Assembly (NCBI GenBank): GCA_958366705.1
Contig: CATXCB010000010.1
Span: 1 to 64,000 of the forward strand
Origin: an uncultured bacterium
GTDB taxonomy: Bacteria; Cyanobacteriota; Vampirovibrionia; Gastranaerophilales; Gastranaerophilaceae
Direction: 5' to 3'
Length of the DNA: 64,000 nt
Every line of letters begins with the position of its first letter. The stretch's first letter is position 1. Positions 62,018 through 64,000 of this stretch are shown here, piece by piece. Position numbers and translations under genes: made by a program. The notes under the pieces are model-generated. The model was not told the origin of the DNA. It ran no database searches and saw nothing but the letters and a program-made list of their open reading frames with translations.

Positions 62018-64000
62018 ATGAATGCACTAATTTTACGATTAAAAAACAGCATAGACAAAAAAATACTGGAAAGTATTGATAAAAATCTAATGGGTCAGCA
62101 TAATTTTGTCCCGATTAGTGTAAAAGATAATTTCCTCTTCGTTGCGGTTTCAAAAAATTCAAATAAAGATGAAATAAATTCAATATTAAAGAAATCTTTC
62201 CAACAAGCAATTAAATTCATGCTTGTTGGAGAGGATGATTTAAGAGAACTATTAGCCTCTTTTATCCCTGCAGAAAATTTACCTGCAGCTCCGGCGGCTT
62301 CTCTGTCTCAGTCACAAGGTCTTCCAGCACAGACAGCTGCAGCTCCTCAAACTGCTGATGCTTCTGCAAAAAATGCAGGCGGTACTCATGGCAAGCTAGG
62401 TGAAATCCTTGTTGCGAAAGGTATTCTGACGGAAGTTCAATTGATGAAGGCTCTTGCTGAATCTAAAAGGAAAGGTAATCCGATTGGTTCAACATTATTT
62501 GAAATGGGGCTTATTACTCTTGACCAGTTAAAAGATGTTCTTCATAATCAGACAGGTTATGAATTAGTTTCTGCCGAGCAGTTATCAGGACAAAAGAAGT
62601 TTGTAAACATATTGCCGGAAGATTTTATTAAGGCTAATTCTGTTATTCCTATATCTTCAGATGGTAAAACTCTTATTTTAGGGGTTGTAAAACCTATTAA
62701 AATGGATGTTTTGAAAGAAATTATCTATTTAACAGGTCAAAATCCAAAGCAATTATTAATGACTCATTATGAGTTTCAAAACTCAATTAATACATTTTTC
62801 TCTGAACAGAAAAAACAAACAGAAGCAATTATTGAACAAATTAAAACTGAAACTCTGGAAACAGAAGAAGAAGCCACTCTATGGGAGCAGGTTGATTCTG
62901 AATTACAGGATTCTACAGGCTCGGTTGCAAAATTTGTTAACCAGATTATTACAAATGCTATTGATAATAAAGTATCAGATATTCATATTGAGCCGAGACT
63001 TAACGGATATATTGTCCGTTACAGAAAAGACGGTATGCTGCAAAAAGTACTGGATGTTCCTGCTAAAGTTGAAACATCTGTTATTGCTCGTTTCAAGGTT
63101 ATGTCAAGAATGAATATTGCAGAACAAAGAAGACCTCAAGATGGTACTTTCTCAATTTCTTACAATAATTGTTCGTATGACTTCCGTATCAACACATTGC
63201 CGGTTTCAGGCAAGGAAAAGGTCTGTATCCGTGTACTTGCTCCTGCTGTAAGTTTAAAAGCCGGTGATAAAGAAATCAGTTTGGTTGGTGCAAATGAACA
63301 TGATATTCAAAAAGTTAAACAGATGGTATCATGTCCAAATGGTATTATTTTAACATCAGGTCCTACAGGTTCAGGTAAAACAACCACATTATATTCTGTA
63401 TTGAAGAGTTTGAATGATGAGTCTGTAAATATTACAACAATTGAGGATCCGATAGAAATTAAGCTTGAGGGTATTAACCAATCGCAAATTAATGCGAAAG
63501 CAGGTATTACATTTGCATCTTGTATGAGAGCTATTTTGCGTCAGGACCCTGATATTATTCTGGTCGGTGAAATTCGTGACTACGAAACTCTGGAAATTGC
63601 AATTTCAGCGGCATTGACAGGTCACCTTGTATTAAGTACCGTCCACACAAACTCAGCTGCAGCTACTGTTACCCGTTTGATTGAAATGGGTGCAAAAGAT
63701 TATCTTGTTTCTTCAACATTATCAGGCGTAATTGCTCAACGTCTTGTAAGAAGACTTTGTGACGATTGTAAGGAAGAATACCACTGCACCAGAGAAGAAG
63801 CTATGATGGTTACCCAGAATGAAGAAGAAATTAAAAAAATTATGGAAACTCCTATTTATAGAGCTGTCGGCTGTAATAAATGCGGGTTCCAGGGATATAA
63901 AGGCCGTTTAGGTGTATATGAAATTATGCAAATCACTAAAGAAATTAAAAAACTTATTGCTCAGGGTGCTCATGATTTGGAAATTGAAGAGAGCGCTGTG
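62018..64000 (+). CDS. pilB: Type IV pilus/type II secretion assembly ATPase (3' end beyond the window)
   Basis: 661 codons to the window edge, no stop reached. MNALILRLKNSIDKKILESI opens a poorly conserved N-terminal domain and an Ala/Gln-rich linker (about 90-125). Then comes a GspE N-terminal domain (KLGEILVAKGILTEVQLMKA). The ATPase has Walker A GPTGSGKTTT (about 448-457), an Asp box (TTIEDPIE), Walker B ILVGEIRD, a His box (TGHLVLSTVHTN) and the zinc tetracysteine (CDDCKEEYH ... CNKCG). It powers extension of pilins such as those encoded at 210, 10989, 50524 and 53817. Confidence 0.95.
   Translation, partial: MNALILRLKNSIDKKILESIDKNLMGQHNFVPISVKDNFLFVAVSKNSNKDEINSILKKSFQQAIKFMLVGEDDLRELLASFIPAENLPAAPAASLSQSQGLPAQTAAAPQTADASAKNAGGTHGKLGEILVAKGILTEVQLMKALAESKRKGNPIGSTLFEMGLITLDQLKDVLHNQTGYELVSAEQLSGQKKFVNILPEDFIKANSVIPISSDGKTLILGVVKPIKMDVLKEIIYLTGQNPKQLLMTHYEFQNSINTFFSEQKKQTEAIIEQIKTETLETEEEATLWEQVDSELQDSTGSVAKFVNQIITNAIDNKVSDIHIEPRLNGYIVRYRKDGMLQKVLDVPAKVETSVIARFKVMSRMNIAEQRRPQDGTFSISYNNCSYDFRINTLPVSGKEKVCIRVLAPAVSLKAGDKEISLVGANEHDIQKVKQMVSCPNGIILTSGPTGSGKTTTLYSVLKSLNDESVNITTIEDPIEIKLEGINQSQINAKAGITFASCMRAILRQDPDIILVGEIRDYETLEIAISAALTGHLVLSTVHTNSAAATVTRLIEMGAKDYLVSSTLSGVIAQRLVRRLCDDCKEEYHCTREEAMMVTQNEEEIKKIMETPIYRAVGCNKCGFQGYKGRLGVYEIMQITKEIKKLIAQGAHDLEIEESAV

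Overview
The window reads as a chromosomal segment of a low-GC, non-photosynthetic relative of the cyanobacteria (Vampirovibrionia/Melainabacteria, most likely a gut Gastranaerophilales). Three things point there. There are several pseudopilin genes with the FTLAEVLITLGIIG signature. There is a homologue of the cyanobacterial clock-associated Fe-S protein LdpA. There is also an outer-membrane-type envelope (TolC, secretin, a beta-barrel candidate) together with MinCDE. The taxonomic call is an inference from protein resemblance. I see no prophage, transposase, CRISPR array or rRNA.

Layout. 1-1.4 kb: a pseudopilin behind a poly-G leader and a palindromic repeat, then a coiled-coil protein. 1.5-7.2 kb (minus): fusA, a lineage-type protein, an SDR, tcdA, secG and an NrtR-like regulator. 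7.3-12.9 kb (plus): a lytic transglycosylase, minCDE, a pseudopilin next to a divergent XRE regulator, and a calpain-like protease. 12.9-17.4 kb (minus): a PSP1 protein, gpsA, murQ, ribH and a CcdA/thioredoxin pair. 17.7-23.5 kb (plus): a tripartite TolC/MacA/MacB efflux operon with a DUF3137 protein. 23.5-30.9 kb: a two-cluster Fe-S protein, proC, rpmH-rnpA, an ldpA-like gene with a HAD phosphatase, and an L,D-transpeptidase. 31-34 kb: tRNA-Ala, then an ArsR regulator divergent from a four-domain CoA-disulfide reductase/rhodanese/TusA/DsrE protein. 34-42 kb: three lineage-type membrane proteins around pnuC, a barrel candidate, tRNA-Pro, an acyl-CoA ligase and a divergent GH77 enzyme. 42-50.3 kb: MarR-MFS, a DegT-like enzyme, an M20 peptidase, mutS2 and hemW. 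50.3-59 kb: a second poly-G/repeat pseudopilin, a Zn-dehydrogenase, rpmI-rplT, another pseudopilin, MATE, a U32 protein and YqeG. 59.2-64 kb: pilP-like, pilQ and pilB (truncated by the window edge), the machinery that could assemble the pseudopilins.

The most unusual content is non-coding. A 73-bp REPIN-like unit (26-nt palindrome, 22-nt spacer, 25-nt inverted palindrome) occurs at least seven times. Stem changes in it are compensatory. In two places, at 142-214 and 50456-50528, the unit ends on the start codon of a pseudopilin. Both of those genes are preceded by a 13-codon leader with a good ribosome binding site that ends in a run of nine Gs and a stop. In both copies the frame reached by losing one G, or by a +1 slip, is open for about 50 codons straight into the pseudopilin, whose own ATG has no ribosome binding site. 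This looks like a phase-variable or frameshift-controlled surface-protein cassette. It is the candidate for a previously undescribed system.
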